64,000 nt of DNA from Gyromitra esculenta (Eukaryota; Ascomycota; Pezizomycetes; Pezizales; Discinaceae). Position 1 is the first letter of the stretch. Every line of letters begins with the position of its first letter. Under the pieces are notes generated by a model. It was not told the origin of the DNA, did no database searches, and saw nothing but the letters and a program-made list of their open reading frames with translations. Shown piece after piece: positions 47,187 through 60,103 of the stretch. The stretch is taken from assembly GCA_038503075.1 (NCBI GenBank), contig JBCAML010000022.1, forward strand, positions 310,001 through 374,000, read 5' to 3'. The position numbers and the translations under genes are program-made.

Positions 47187-47616
47187 ATGCTCCTCCTATC
47201 GCTTCCTGCCGAAATCCTCCGTGAAATTATCAGAGAACTTGACAATATTTATCTCCAGATTTCCAAGTATTCTCTCATTGAAAACATTCTCAGTCTCGTT
47301 CAAACGTGTCGGTCACTATGGTCACTCAGCATCTAATTCCTGTACTATTCTCTTATTATTCGGACTCATTTCGAAGCATTTATACTGCATGAGTTACCGG
47401 TATCATAGCTCACATTTCCGGCTGCGTTCGTTCTCTCGACTTTTTTCTGCGAGCATCGGGGACCACCTCGCACGATCATTACTGAACGTCCAACGACTCT
47501 CCTTGGTAGGTGGTTCCGGTCGCATCGTTGACGGTCTCTTTACATATAATGAGTTGGACTCAAATCTAACAGAAATTAGATTGGTCGCTGTGGATCATAG
47601 GCTTTTTGCGGAATAA
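47187..47616 (+). pseudogene. Decayed F-box-like fragment
   Basis: The frame MLLLSLPAEILREIIREL at 47187, followed by SLVQTCRSLWSLSI, matches the F-box of the 20944-22353 gene (MPLLSIPRELLLDII ... LAQTCAVLRSLSV). It is closed by a stop at about 47334. After a frame change a later piece, YNELDSNLTEIRL (about 47550-47590), matches the YTNLGSRLTELTL segment. The rest is missing or unreadable. Confidence 0.65.
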
Positions 47617-49472
47617 CTCACCAACGTTATCTCCATCTTAGTGTTGATGGCGTTGGGCCTATATGTTCGTTCCTGCAACTTTTTAGAAATCCATGGCACC
47701 TTTCTCTCTACATGCGCCTGAATTTGTGACCGAGAAGTGAAGTAAAAGTACACCTCGTAAGCATCTCACTCTCTTGGAGATCTGCCTCGTCCTATTTCAG
47801 AACATTGGATAGCCCGACTCAGGGTGCCCAAAGAAATTTTATAATCAATAACAGTATTAAGACGGTCGTTAACGATGAACTCTACTCTATCAAGTAAGAC
47901 TAAAGTAAGAACTAACTGTCTGTTTTCTTAGGTTTCAAAGCTCCTTTCGGTGAATTCTCACATAGCTATTACAATTTCATGATCACACATAATATATCAT
48001 TGGATAAGCGCCAAGTATATCTTCTAATCTCAATTAGCCTTAAAGATCTCTCGTACTCAGGCAGACTAAAATTTCTCTTTTACAGTTCCATATCATTTCC
48101 AAACGCCAGTAGCTGAATGTAAAGATTTGTATGGGGAAATCCAAGGCGATTAATATTTATATTTCTACGATCCGCCGATGCCGTAGCCAGGAGGTATTAA
48201 GGTCTTTTTAGTTTTGAAGCAGAAACCTGTACCTGAAACCACGATACCCCTTCTTGGGCGTTAACCCAGAAAAACGACGTTGGAGGCGCCAAGCCTCGCC
48301 TGTGACACCGAAACAAGCAAACCAACCTATCGGGTAAACATATTCTGCGCGGCTGCGGCGCGAATTTAGCAGCCAAGCGCTTAACCTGCCCCTATGCACA
48401 TTAGGGGCACGTACGCGTTGTGATGAACTAAACACCAGTTCGCAAAAGCTTGAAGGATATACGATGAGAGACATTCTGTGAAGTACAGTGACTGATATAA
48501 GAGTTAGTTTTAGGTCTTTCAGTTAACTCTATCTTATGATGTGAGTACTGCGAGAAGTTTTATGAGTTGTTCTCTTTGTGACATACATGTAGTTATACCA
48601 TTTCTGTTTATATTTTTATAGCATGCATCCTATTTTAAGGTGCTAGCCTCCTGAAAGTCAAGTGCCGAGGTGTTAACGATTATGTGGGGGTGTAAGCCAA
48701 AACTCCTTGAACTCAAAACTAAGCCCGGCAAAAAGCGGAGCATGAACTTAAGCTTTAAGCACGAGTAAAGGAAGGACTATGGGTGAGACTATGGGGGTCC
48801 TGCTTTTGCTTTTTCTTTAAAAGTGTTAAAAATAAGTAATTTATGCTTAAACACCCATTCGGTTGGTCAGGCGTCCTGCAGAGCTATCCATAGCTATTTA
48901 TGCTACAAAACTGTGATCGGTTTCATAATAACTATAGTCCGCGTGTGGCTTGCTTCTGAGGCACGTGTGGTTAAACGCAGCCGTCGGCTAGACTGTCTAT
49001 GACCTATGAGGCAAAATCCTTTGTATGATGTTAACCGCCATGAGTTTCTTGAATATAAGGTTAACTCTTGGTTGGACAGTAAAATTCAAGCCCAGGCCAA
49101 CCACAACCCTGTTATGGTATATATCTAACGTATTCCATCGCGATACCCAGAAGCGAACATAGCGCTCTATACTGACAGGCTATCTCTGATGGCGAGACTA
49201 CACACGAGATACGTGCAATGCCCCTGGATCGTGCTGTCAACCAAGTCTGCCGTCTGAGGCTTCCTGTAGGCTCTTTGAGTTACAACTCATTGGATTTTCG
49301 GTGTGAACAGTGTGGCCCGCCCGCATATAAGTAGGGACTAGAAATCAGGAAAGTCACTCTGTTAAAGCTGCAACTCTTTCATTGAGAATATCTTATACAA
49401 ATATCCCAACTCCGAGGAATAGATTAGTTAAACTCAGCTTTTTCATTAAAGATCTAGTTTAAGACTTCTTAT
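47617..49472. other. Intergenic stretch, no supported gene
   Basis: A TACATGTA palindrome (48584) and a CCCCTATGCACATTAGGGG palindromic patch (48396-48415) are the only marked features. Cys-containing short frames near 49190-49310 might be leftovers of an N-terminal part of the membrane protein gene that follows, but no splice path joins them convincingly. Confidence 0.5.
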
Positions 49473-50045
49473 ATGTCCGAAATACCACCTACTATCGAGC
49501 TACTTCTATCTTCCACTGTTTCCTTCCACATGAGCGACTTTAGTAACAAAATTACAACTCGCACGATTGCATATACTGCCTCCACAATTGCAGCAATTTC
49601 CACTATGCCTCCCACAACAATTATCATAAGCTTTAATACAGCAGTAAACTCTACTATTTCTGCCCATAATCCAAGCAGATCTCATACCGGAGTCAAGATC
49701 ACAATCGGCGTCATAATACCTATTCTCATAGTGGCTTTTATCCTATTCGCCGCACTTCACCAGAAACGAAATCGTATGAAAACTGGAGACTCGCCACAGG
49801 CGGTAGAGCTTGAGGCACAGGGAAATTGCTACGGACTAGATACAGGACGCAGTGTTCCCGAATCAACCGCCACCCACACCACGCCCTCCCTCAATGCACA
49901 ATCTTTCCAGCTAGCACGAACAGCCAGCCTCCCCAACGCCAATGGTTCAGAGAAATCTAAAGCATGTCGGCAGCGAGATGAAGAAGAATCTCGCCTTCAA
50001 CAACGAATTCTGGAAAATCTAAGTCAGAAATTGGGGAAAGTTTGA
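49473..50045 (+). CDS. Ser/Thr-rich single-pass membrane protein
   Basis: A frame of 190 residues. Residues 1-74 are rich in Ser, Thr and Ile (SSTVSFHMSDF, ISTMPPTTIIISF). A transmembrane helix follows (about 75-95, KITIGVIIPILIVAFILFAAL), then basic HQKRNRMK and a cytoplasmic tail with an Arg/Glu/Gln-rich helical end (QRDEEESRLQQRILENLSQK). This layout (O-glycosylatable stalk, one helix, short charged tail) is typical of fungal cell-wall sensor-like proteins. It lacks a signal peptide, so an upstream exon with the secretion signal may be missing or lost. Function unknown. Confidence 0.55.
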   Translation: MSEIPPTIELLLSSTVSFHMSDFSNKITTRTIAYTASTIAAISTMPPTTIIISFNTAVNSTISAHNPSRSHTGVKITIGVIIPILIVAFILFAALHQKRNRMKTGDSPQAVELEAQGNCYGLDTGRSVPESTATHTTPSLNAQSFQLARTASLPNANGSEKSKACRQRDEEESRLQQRILENLSQKLGKV

Positions 50046-51146
50046 TATTTGGCTCAGAGGTATATATTTTTTCTCTCTCATTTAATGTTTCACCTAGTTA
50101 ATAGATCCCATGTTATTAAGTTCCGTGCCATACCCACGTTTTTATAGCCATAGAATAGACTTTATCGGAAAATTCAATTTCGCCTACACAATCGCTTACG
50201 CCGAACCTTGGTAGTAACGCCAACCTTTAATAAACTCTCCTTTCATTGCTACAGCGAATAGCTATTTGATAAACATTTCCTGGTCAATTGCTTGTCTTTG
50301 CGTTTTGTTTTTTCGTTTTCGTTTTGTTTCTAGAGAAATTACGGCTCGAATAGTTATTTTGAGATAGAAAGGGGAAGAGTGTGATTTAGAAGCAAAGATA
50401 GATGAGATTTCGTACTTGGATGTATCTGCAGTGGTGGCGGAGATGATCGTGTCCATTGAAAACTCCATTCGATATGTAGCTTGTTACACATGTATATTAC
50501 TAGATTTGAATTATAGACTGCTTTGCATAGCTAAGATATATAGAAATAAACAGTTCTAGGTCATTTAATAGCTTTGTAATTGTCTCGAGCCGGTCCCAAT
50601 TTGGCTTAGCTTGTTTATGTAATTACTTCACTAGGAACTCTGGGGCAGAGCCCCAGAGTCTGGTTCGAGACAAAGCTTTGTAAGTTCGGGGATCTATTAG
50701 ACCAAATTTCATGAACGGCCCAGATACACAAACATCCTCACTTACCTATTCCTGTAGGGGTCAAACTACTTAAAGATTTCTGAGGATGCCAATAGAAAAT
50801 TGACCCCCACAGAGCATTCGTTTACTCAACCGGGCCATTTTATTACAGTCATGACGCTCAACATAGCTATGCTATAATGGTTTCTGCCAGAAGTATTAAA
50901 CTAGTCTAAAGGATGGCTGATGTGCAGCATTTTGTTTTATGCCCATGTAGCCATATGTATGTAATAAAGCTAAGTGATCACCACCCAAATTTGCTGGAAT
51001 CTATGCACCGCGACCGTTACATAATAGAAAAAACACCAAAACTAAGACCTAACGTTCAACCCGCGTATTTGTATTGACTCCACGTCTTCGTCCTACTTCT
51101 CTTTCCACCCTTCCCGTCTAAGAATATTGACTCTTTCGCCAAAGAT
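50046..51146. other. Intergenic stretch
   Basis: No supported gene. It contains the perfect short hairpin at 50637-50659 and several AT-rich blocks. A minus frame of 68 codons (50262-50468) has no recognisable content. Confidence 0.6.
50637..50659. repeat. Perfect 10-bp-arm hairpin
   Basis: ACTCTGGGGC, a 3-base loop AGA, then GCCCCAGAGT: a perfect inverted repeat. Such GC-rich hairpins are common at or inside transposon ends. It does not sit after a gene on either strand, so a terminator role is not suggested. Confidence 0.8.
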
Positions 51147-52011
51147 ATGTCTACTATTGAAACATTCATATCGACGGTAAATCAAAGAAAATACGTTATT
51201 CTGAATTTGAGTGGCCAGATTCTATACTTATCAAGATTCTGGATATCATTCACCACAGGTATCTTACATTTAGATAACCGACTACAATTAATCCGTATTC
51301 GTTTAGAGGCATTTGGTGCTTTTCTACTCACTTCCAGTAGTCCCATCATCGAAGTAGACTCTACTTAACCGAAGACCGGTATCCATTTTCGGATTCGGAT
51401 CCCAGGAAACTGTATGCAATTAAATGTAATCCGTATTGCCCAATACGTAACTAGTACATCTTTCAATTGCCATTTAATTTTTGAAAGAAGTGGCTCTGCT
51501 CACCCATCCACCAACAGCAAACAAGTTCCCCAACGTGGACGTCATGGCTGACTACATCTACGGCACAATTTCAACGTATTCTCTTGGCTCATAGCTCACC
51601 GAGCCCGCTATAGGCGCTTCTCATCTTCCAATCTGTCAATAGAGAGCTGCTCGGAGATTTCTGCAGGATTCTCATAAATTCCTCTCCAAACCTCACCAAA
51701 TTTGTCGCTGACTGTGGTTCGATATTTCTACTGTGTCACAAAATATTTTCTTCGGTGAATGATTGGCATCGCCTAACCCTCCTAAAGCTCACTTGCAGAG
51801 TTGGTTATGATGGATTGAGTCAGACAAATTTCACAGAGATCTCGAAATACTAATCATCAATAGACCACAAGTTATTATGTCTGTGAGTGATGAATTCCGC
51901 CAACGACTGGCTTCTTGGAATTATCCTGCTTCGCCTAACTACACTGCGCACTTAAAGCTCTTTGATAAACTCACGGCTATTATCTACGATATTGGTGAAG
52001 GTAATTACTGA
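51147..52011 (+). pseudogene. Third decayed F-box/LRR-like copy
   Basis: Pieces in order along the plus strand match the intact protein at 20944-22353: DNRLQLIRIRLEAFGAFL (about 51285-51340) against its YPHIATSIRRLKIEAPSLW; DYIYGTISTYSLGS, a TAG, LTEPAIGAS (about 51550-51620) against VIYGALSAYTNLGSRLTEL; NLTKF and CHKIFSSVNDWHRLTLLKLTC (about 51700-51800); and ASWNYPASPNY ... LTAIIYDIGEGNY (to 52011) against LISWNTRASDVYS ... FIASLDAFERL. Stops and frame changes interrupt it. The 5' end is uncertain. Confidence 0.65.
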
Positions 52012-53401
52012 GGAAGCTTAGGCGTGAGTGGATGGGAGTCCTGGGAAGCCCGCGTCTTGCATGTACATGTCGCTTCCTTCTTAGTTTTCAACCACATGTA
52101 GTTTTACATCATGTCGCTCATTTTGTATCATATTAAGTTCCTAAGGAAATTCAAACTGCATCTTGCTGATATCAAACTCCGTGTCTCCACATTGCTAAAA
52201 GCTGACAGAGAGAAAGTTGGCTACAAATACAGGCATCACAGATATCACTCGTTCTTGGCACTATTTATTTTCTTCTGGAACTCTCGCCGTGAAGAGTTCA
52301 TACTAATGAAGGTCATTGTAAGAGATACCTTCCTAGAATCTTTCAGGTAGGGCCCGACACAGTGGAATACTTGATAATTGAGCGATGCTGCATGACTCTA
52401 AGCCACTCACATAAACAATATACTAATCTACAACATCTAGATGTCAGCTTAGTGATTGATTACGAGTTTGAGTATACAGTAACTGGATATATACTGATCG
52501 AAGAGCTTATAAACCAAGAATCACTTTGCCAATCGCTCAAATCCGAAACGTAGGTGCTAGTCTCCCTACTCTATGGTGCCAGCTTTACACCTCGACACTA
52601 GGAGAACTGCCACTAAAAGATTACGTCATAAACAGAGAGGTCTCAGGGCTTAGAAACATTGCCTCAAATTACTAAGGTGTGGAACGAGGGTGTTTTTTAT
52701 CGGAGAGGAGGGGCATAGTCGTGTCAATGTTTGATTTGCGGGTGACTATTGGTTCAATATTACAGCCTAACAATTTGGAATGAATTAGCTCTTAATGCCT
52801 TGCACGGCTTGAAGAGGCTAGATAGTGCGGTGCGAAGATTACGTCGCTTTCGAATCCTAACTTTTGTTTCCTCAGCTGGAGGCTGCTGAAGTGATGCTCT
52901 CCTTAGCTTGTTAACCCCGAAATTGTTTCCCGCCCCCATTAATGAAATCTTCATCCGAACTACCGCGGCCCAATACACAGCGTAAAGACCCTGAAAGATT
53001 ACACGTATCTTATATACACATAGCCACAACCACGGGTGAGTCCTTCAATGGAAGTACTTATACCGTGCGCAGTAACACCAGAATGCTCTTGACAAAAATA
53101 TTGGCTATTTACATACATAGTTATACTAAGATGTATTATTTCCCAAGCAGTTTTATTCTCAATTACACCGCCATCACTCAACATCCCACGCTAAAACCCT
53201 CACCGACGGCGATGTTTACGCATCACATACTCTCACTCGCCAGCCCACGTTTCATTATCGCGGCCTTGGCAGTCACGAGACACAGCCCTAATCAAAGCCT
53301 CACCCGCGCCACGACAATCCCGCTAAGCGAAGGGGACCACCATCCAACATCTTCCCCTCCCACCCCCCCGCGATCACCAACCACGATAACTCTTTGCAAT
53401 A
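52012..53401. other. Intergenic stretch before prefoldin
   Basis: No supported gene. A motif ATCACTCGTTCTTGGCAC is present at 52244-52261. The last 250 bp before the prefoldin start are C- and A-rich and probably hold its promoter. Confidence 0.55.
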
Positions 53402-53937
53402 ATGTCGATACCTAATGAAGCTCTACAGAAGGTTTACTACCTCACTATCTACCAATTCGAAAGATAGAGATTAACATGCGGTAGTTAATGCAAGAGATCG
53501 AGGCTCGCGCCATCTTCTCTCAACAGCAACTCCAAATCGTCAAAGGCCAAATGGGCGGGAAACAGCGCGACATACGACTGCTGCAGCTCACGGCCAGAGA
53601 ATTAGATACGTTACCAAAGTCAACGAAGGTCTACGAAGGGGTTGGGAAAATGTGTGTATTTTTATCTCTCTCTCTCTCTTTCTTTTTTTTTTTTGTGCAC
53701 AAATCCGATCCAACAAAAAAACAAAGCAATATTATTATATATGGGGTGGTTTTTTGTTGATAGGAAGGGGATAGGTTCGTACTTGAGGAACTTCCCGCGG
53801 TTCAGAAGCGCCTCGAAGATGAAAAGAAGAGCATCGAAGGCGATGTCAAAGATCTAGAGAAGAAATTCAGATACCTCGAGACCACGTTCGAGAAAGCGCA
53901 GGACAACCTAAACCAAATTCTTAATCGAGGCAGGTGA
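53402..53937 (+). CDS. pfd1: Prefoldin subunit 1
   Basis: The inferred structure is join(53402..53431, 53485..53651, 53775..53937), 119 residues, the normal size of prefoldin subunit 1 (a beta-type subunit). Prefoldin is a cytosolic hexamer that hands unfolded actin and tubulin to the CCT chaperonin. The sequence begins MSIPNEALQK, then LMQEIEARAIFSQQQLQIVK (first coiled coil), LPKSTKVYEGVGKM (the conserved hairpin), FVLEELPAVQKRLEDEKKS and a second coiled coil ending NQILNRGR. The 53-bp first intron (GTTTAC...TAG) follows a 10-codon exon. The second intron (123 bp, GTGTGT...ATAG) contains a CT-rich tract and a poly-T. Both junctions keep the frame and restore the family sequence. Confidence 0.93.
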
Positions 53938-56900
53938 TGAATCGGAAACATTGGACGGTCAGGGGGAGGATGGAGATGAGGGTAGAAGGCATGGTTGAAC
54001 GAATGAACGAACGAACGGATGGATGTCGATATGAACTGAATTGAACACGTTCGGATTATTACTTGCTAGCTAGTGTGGGCTGTTTTTTTTTTTTACGGAT
54101 CGATAATAGAGATGGATCATAGGCATTGTAAATAGGGCTATTGGAAATGACAGGATGGAGAACAGCAGCATTGTTGTTGGCAAAATCCTAGATATGGATT
54201 TAAAATAAAATAAAATAAAAAGTGATATGGAGATTTCTTTTCTTTCGAAGCATATCTATTCCATTCCTTTGGTCGTTCTAGGTGTGGCTGCCTGAGTGTA
54301 TCTTTTTTTAGCCACTCAATTCGAAGCTGTAGGGTCTGGGGGTGAAGAATTGGTTGGCCAAATGTATCTAGCTATCTCCATATCTCCAGCCTTCTGGCCG
54401 TGAATCTGATATCTTTGAGGGCCAGGGGTACATAATTGGCTTGTATGTATAGGGAACCGAGCACATTCGTAAGTTCTCAATAATATTACTTATCAAGCTC
54501 AAGACTCCAGTTGGTTCATTAGCCACTTTCTGCAGACAGATATATGCGGCTAGTCCATTCAGGAATGCTAGTAGGTACTCTTCTTAACAAGCCGTCCAAC
54601 AACCATATTTCGAATCCTACCAGGGGGGGGAGAGATTTCGGTATCGGCGTGGCTTGATCAACCGAAGCTGATATCTCCGGACGGATCCCACTCCTTGGAA
54701 CCGGGTTCAATTGGGGAGGAGAACGGCGGGCCTCGGCCAACACACGATCTACGGATATATGCTTGAGGTGATACAATTCGATGTCCCCGTTGCAGACGTA
54801 AGACGCAATATGGTCTGGAAAAAAAAAAGTAGCCTTGATGATCTCGCATCTGGCTTGCAGGGAACGTGCATAACACAGCTGTCCTCTCACACTGGACTCA
54901 TCGGGTTGCCTAGAGTGGACTCATCTTGCCTTATCCGTGTCAGTTTCCAGGAACCAACCCAGATGGCAGTTTGCGAGTCGTGGAATTCCCTCATGAGTAG
55001 ATGGCGCATTCTTGTGTAAACAGCAGTTCATCCAAGCTAGAAAACAAGAAAAATAAGAGTCGGGATTTTTATTCCGATGGAGGAAAATCTTGATCGCCTT
55101 ATTCCTCGACTTGATGGTTCTTGCTGGCTGGCTTTTTTTTAGCAGAATCGAACAACACATCCCTCCCCCATGCAACTACCATCGTAAACGTTCACTACGC
55201 ATACCAGCCGGCCGAGGAGAAAAAAACCAGAAGAGTAAGAAAGACGTACTGCATTTCCCCCGCGCTGCAGAATCGGCTTCTGGAACATCATCGGCCCTCC
55301 GCAAATCCCTCCAGAAAAAGAAGAAAAAGGAACATGTATTTGCGTTTGGGGATAGTAAGGTGGTGGCGACATGGACAACTCATGGCCCATGCACTGCGCT
55401 CAAAGCCACTCCCAAAGGGGAGTATCTGTTAAAAAAGGCTACTCTAAGTACCATATCGTCAAACTACACTTGAGCCGGTACCTCATACATGTATCCATCG
55501 TAGATCAAACCGGCTGAGCAGAAAGAGAACCGCTGAAGCCCGAAAAGCCTCATCCAACCAAGCACCTGTGCCTACCCGTGATTTCTATCCGAATCGCTCT
55601 TTTTGCACTTTCTATGTTGTGGTGAAGGATAACAGAAAGAACACGTCCTCGGATCTCGGATCCCCATCCACATTTAGCATGCGATGCTTTCCCCAGGGGA
55701 AATAAAAGGAAAGAAAGAGAAGAAAGAAAGGAGGAGTCCCTCCTCCCTCCCGAGTTTGATGTGTGCCGTACTGCACCGCGTTCCGGTCTCTTGGCAGGTG
55801 CCGAATGGACAACACAGAGGGTAAGGGTCGTTAATGGAATTGGACGAACCATCCCACTTCCTGACCGAACTCATGTACTTCGGCATTTTTTTTTCTTTCT
55901 CTTTTGCCCCTTCCATTGAAAATTTTGTGGATATGTGGCGTTATCTCCAAGGGGAATATGATGCAAAGAAATAAAAATAATATAGGTACCCGAATATATT
56001 GTTAAAGCGTCCAAGATCCAAGGGTAGCGGCATGAAAGACGCGCATCTAAGAATCCCATTTTCAACAGGCAGAATTCGAAGTGATCAAAAAAAAAAAAAA
56101 AGAAAGCAAAAAACTCGGGGATTTTAGCAGGGACTAGAAAATTAAAAGCGACTGACGTGCACCTAACTCTACATAGATTACGTTTTCCCCCTTATTTTCG
56201 TCCCTTCTGCTGAGCTGATTTGAAGGATGCGAGGGGGCGGAGAAGAAAGAGACGAAGGAGAGAGTGCGAGGATCGCGGGCGCTTCTGGCGCCTGGCTCAG
56301 ATGCGGTCGAGATGGCAACGGTTCTTTTAACCTTTTTCCTGATAGGCGCGCGCAGGTACCGGTGCTGGGGTGGTAATGTGACAGCCCGTTCATAGGGCTT
56401 CCGAATATTCTGGGGAAGCCCACTCAACCCACGCCTCTATAGTGTTTCGGAACAACTCCCATGTTTTCGGGTGGTTATTCCGAGGTCATTTCAGTTTCAT
56501 GCATGTAGGGCAGTCATTTTCTATTACCTACCTGTACCTACTCTATCTTGTTCTCGGGTGTTTGGGAGTATTTGTATTTCCAGGTTTGTGGGTTGAAATC
56601 TAGCCACTTGGGAAGCAAAAACCTTGATGAGCTGTCCGAGAAAAAACAATGCGATGTTTCCAACCTGGCGTCTCTTTATCTGATTGTATTGGAGAATATT
56701 TGTGGGCATGGCCCCCAATATCAGGAACAAACTCGAGCTTCTTCGCTGTTTTAATATCATTGGCCCTTGGCTTAATTCCAAACCACTGGCTCCTGTGAAC
56801 GTCGCATCATATTGGCCAACTCAATGTAGAACATCCATCCACACAACAGTTCCCTGGGGGAGTTGGAGACCAAGTTTATATCATCTGATCTCGAAATTCA

Positions 56901-59900
56901 CACCGAGACGGGGAGGGAAATGACTGCACATAGAAAGAACTACATGGATTGTTGTTCACTCACACCTCGCTTCTCGCTACCTTCCAGCATCTTAGGAGAA
57001 GAGCGAGCTATTGACAACAAAAAAGAGGACAGGAAATCATTCTCAAACACTAACTCCTGTCTTTTTTGCATCAGTATATCCCTCAACCGCATCAGCCAGC
57101 ACTCGACCAAGTCTCTCATGCAGCTCCGGCGACTCGTCAGAAAAACCGAATTCCCCTGCCGTGAGTGTCGTCCATCGTTAATCGAGATTCCTAGCACACT
57201 CTCAAGCGATATTTCAGTTGCTGTAAGCAAGATGTCCCTACCCTTTCCCCAGATTTTCGCGAGCGTTGAAACTCAAAGGTGTCGTTCATTGAAACATCGG
57301 TTGGCACCAAATTCGACTGGCAGACCCCATATTGTTTTTCTCTACTCGCCACGGCATTCTTCCCGTGATCTGGTAGATTGGTAGATGAAGCGAGCGAACT
57401 GCAAACTCTAGAACGATGATTATCGTCGAGTATTGCACAACGCAGCGGTGAGTCCCCGTGGTGCATATTCCAAAAAAATAATTTTCGTTACGTGAGATCG
57501 ACGCTCTCACGTGGATCGCCTCAGTACTCCAACTTTCGTGTAAAATTTGGGGTTTCCCTATAGGAGTAGGCAAACCTTTCTGGTTTCGGGTGACATTCCT
57601 TCGTCCCTTGATGCCCAGCCATAGATGTAAGATTCGAGTTCCGACTACCACTGTGTTGGTTGTTGCCTCTTCTCAGATTCTTATTTTTCTCCCATGTGGC
57701 CGTGCATATTGCTGTTGCTGGTTCCATGTTGAGGATTAGTCGCCGTTTTTTCTGCCTCCCCGCATATGCCTGTGCAACATAACTATTCACCGACACATTC
57801 CGCTGCAGGTCTCAGGAATTATCCCTCCAGGAACCCGAACGCGAAAGAAATCAAGGCCTGGACCTCGGTTAAGTTGATATATGGCTGGGAACCGTATGTA
57901 ATTCTGGAACGTATTGTATGTCGACACTTCGGGAATAATATATTACTCCCAACTAAAAATAATAATATGACCGACAAGCTGAAGATATATTCCCGAAGGA
58001 TGATATGAGGCACCTTGACTATGTCTCAACCCTGGCTTTCTTGACATGTCAGGTACTGATTGGGAATGGATCAAATCAAACTATAATATCCGATGGCTGA
58101 AGATGTAGGCTGAGGCTCTGGATCAAAGGGGTAAACAGGATATGCTGTGCGATCATAAAAATCCCATTAGATGATTTGACCGTGCAAAAAAGGATGGAAT
58201 CAGAAGAAAAGGTACGTACGGAAACGAGCAGCAACTTTCCTAAGAGAACCATCGAGGTCGAAATACCAATCGTGCCCATCCATATCAACACACGCTCATG
58301 ATATGTGGAGAGATTCAAGCTTGCGTTATCTGTGAACCCCGTTACACGACGTTCATGAGACACGAGTCGGGTGCTTGCTTTCCTCGTCGCGGTGATGGAC
58401 ACGATTTGGTTGGAGAAAAAAAGGAAATATCCAGGATTCGTGTGTTGAATTGAGTTCGGAAGAAACTACACGGGGAAGAAGTACACGGAAGAGAAGACAT
58501 GACGAGGGGTATCGCGAGTCCATGACCTCAAACTGGGGTGGGTGGAGTTTTGGCATCACCAAGGATGGGGCTTGACAGACTTGAGGCTCCGCTCCAGCCT
58601 TGCCAAACCTTTCCGAAACCGCTGTGAAACGGCATCATCTTCCCCGCGCGATTTATGGCGTTTATTAGCGTTTATCGGCTATAATAGGCGCTTTCTGCCG
58701 ACACGCCTCAAGTGAGGAGTACAGCCAAACATGCTGCTGCCGTTGGATTCTTCGCACATTTCGCACGCCCACGATAGGGAAACATTACTGTAAGGCACCC
58801 GCAGACCGAAATTACAGGCAGGGTACTGCCAGCATGTTATGTATGCCAGCAGAGCTGTTGATACGCGGGAAACACATTTGCAAACGTCAGCGGCTCTCCG
58901 GTTCTTGATAGATTGAAAAATATAGTAGCCAAGAAAGGCTCAGTCCATGCTCAATGCGTGGAAGACAAAGAGCAGATTGGCTGGAAGCCCACCAATTGTT
59001 CGCGCGTTCCTCACTTCGCATGAACATATCTCCAGTGGGACCAATACCAACACCTGCGGGGGATCCAAGATCGCGATTATTTGCTCCTGTGCTCCCCCGC
59101 TCCAGTAAATTTTTTTCTTTCGGTTGAGTCATAAATAACCACACCCTACGTGCAGCGTACCGCCCCACCTCTGATGCTTGGCTATTTTCCTCATACCCTT
59201 CAATATAGCACGCGTACTGCAGAGCTCTGGTTATCTGTTAAATAAATTGTGCCCTTTTGCTATTCAACAAATGGGATGTCTTGTTTTGTTTACTGAGAGC
59301 CAACTATTATTTCACTTTTGGAAACCGGCAGTTCGGACAGAAACAGCGCAGAACAAAAGCAAGAGTAGTGAAATGAGGGTCTACTGGGGAGTCTCGTTTT
59401 GAACAGGAGGTGGTGGTGGATGAAGTGAATTAGGATTAGTTGAGAGTAAAGTGGTTAGTGGGCCTGGTCCCGCTATCGCATGAGCAGAGTAGCCATCTTC
59501 CTATGGAACCAGGAAGCGCGCAGTAGTGTTGGAGAGAGCAAAAGCGTCGAGGGTGTCACAAAGGAGGGGGAGGGGTTTCGATAGATTGCTAAGGAAGCAA
59601 GAGGCGATGATGGCCTGTGCTGCAGGCGATGATGGACGATATGGGGCAGAATGGGTATTGCTGGCTCTCACTCAGTGCGGTCGTTTTGCTGCAGTAGGTG
59701 CTGCAGGTGGGTGTGGCAGCGCTGGCCTACCAAACGCTCCTGCTTCTTTCTGCTTTCCCCCCTCTTCAGCCCTCCGTGTTGTGTGGACAGTAATTGTTAA
59801 AAGGGCCCCCATCACCCTCGTGCTCTTCTTAATTCCTCTCTCCTCACCATCCCCCCCAGGCCAACTCTGAGCGTTGTCTGTTTCTCCCTGCCAGTTCTCC

Positions 59901-60103
59901 TCACTGCTGACTGATAGCCCCGCACCCCCACCATCACCATCATCCACCCAAACTAACCTCCCTTCTCATCTTCAAAAACTGTGTGCCTGTAGGCTTCGTG
60001 AGCCCGCTTGTATACAGCTCGAGATAACCCTGGACTGTAGATCCATTTCTCTATCCACCATCCGTCCATCCATCTCATACACCCACCAGCCAGCTACCTA
60101 GAT
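53938..60103. other. Long gene-free stretch
   Basis: About 6.2 kb without a convincing gene. Open frames up to 173 codons (56863-57384, plus) show no domain and are within chance. Minus frames at 58076-58402 (one hydrophobic helix) and near 57043-57155 look mildly coding-like but could not be joined by in-frame splicing. A TACATGTA palindrome is at 55486. The last 250 bp (59850-60103) are CT-rich and probably form the promoter and 5' leader of the next gene. Confidence 0.55.

Noticed and set aside
57043..57155. Possible terminal exon on the minus strand (GEFGFSDESPELHERLGRVL).
   Set aside because: The acceptor phase does not match the nearest usable donor, and no further exons could be joined; probably chance.
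56863..57384. 173-codon plus-strand frame.
   Set aside because: No domain, mixed composition, antisense frames also open, and the length is within chance for 64 kb.
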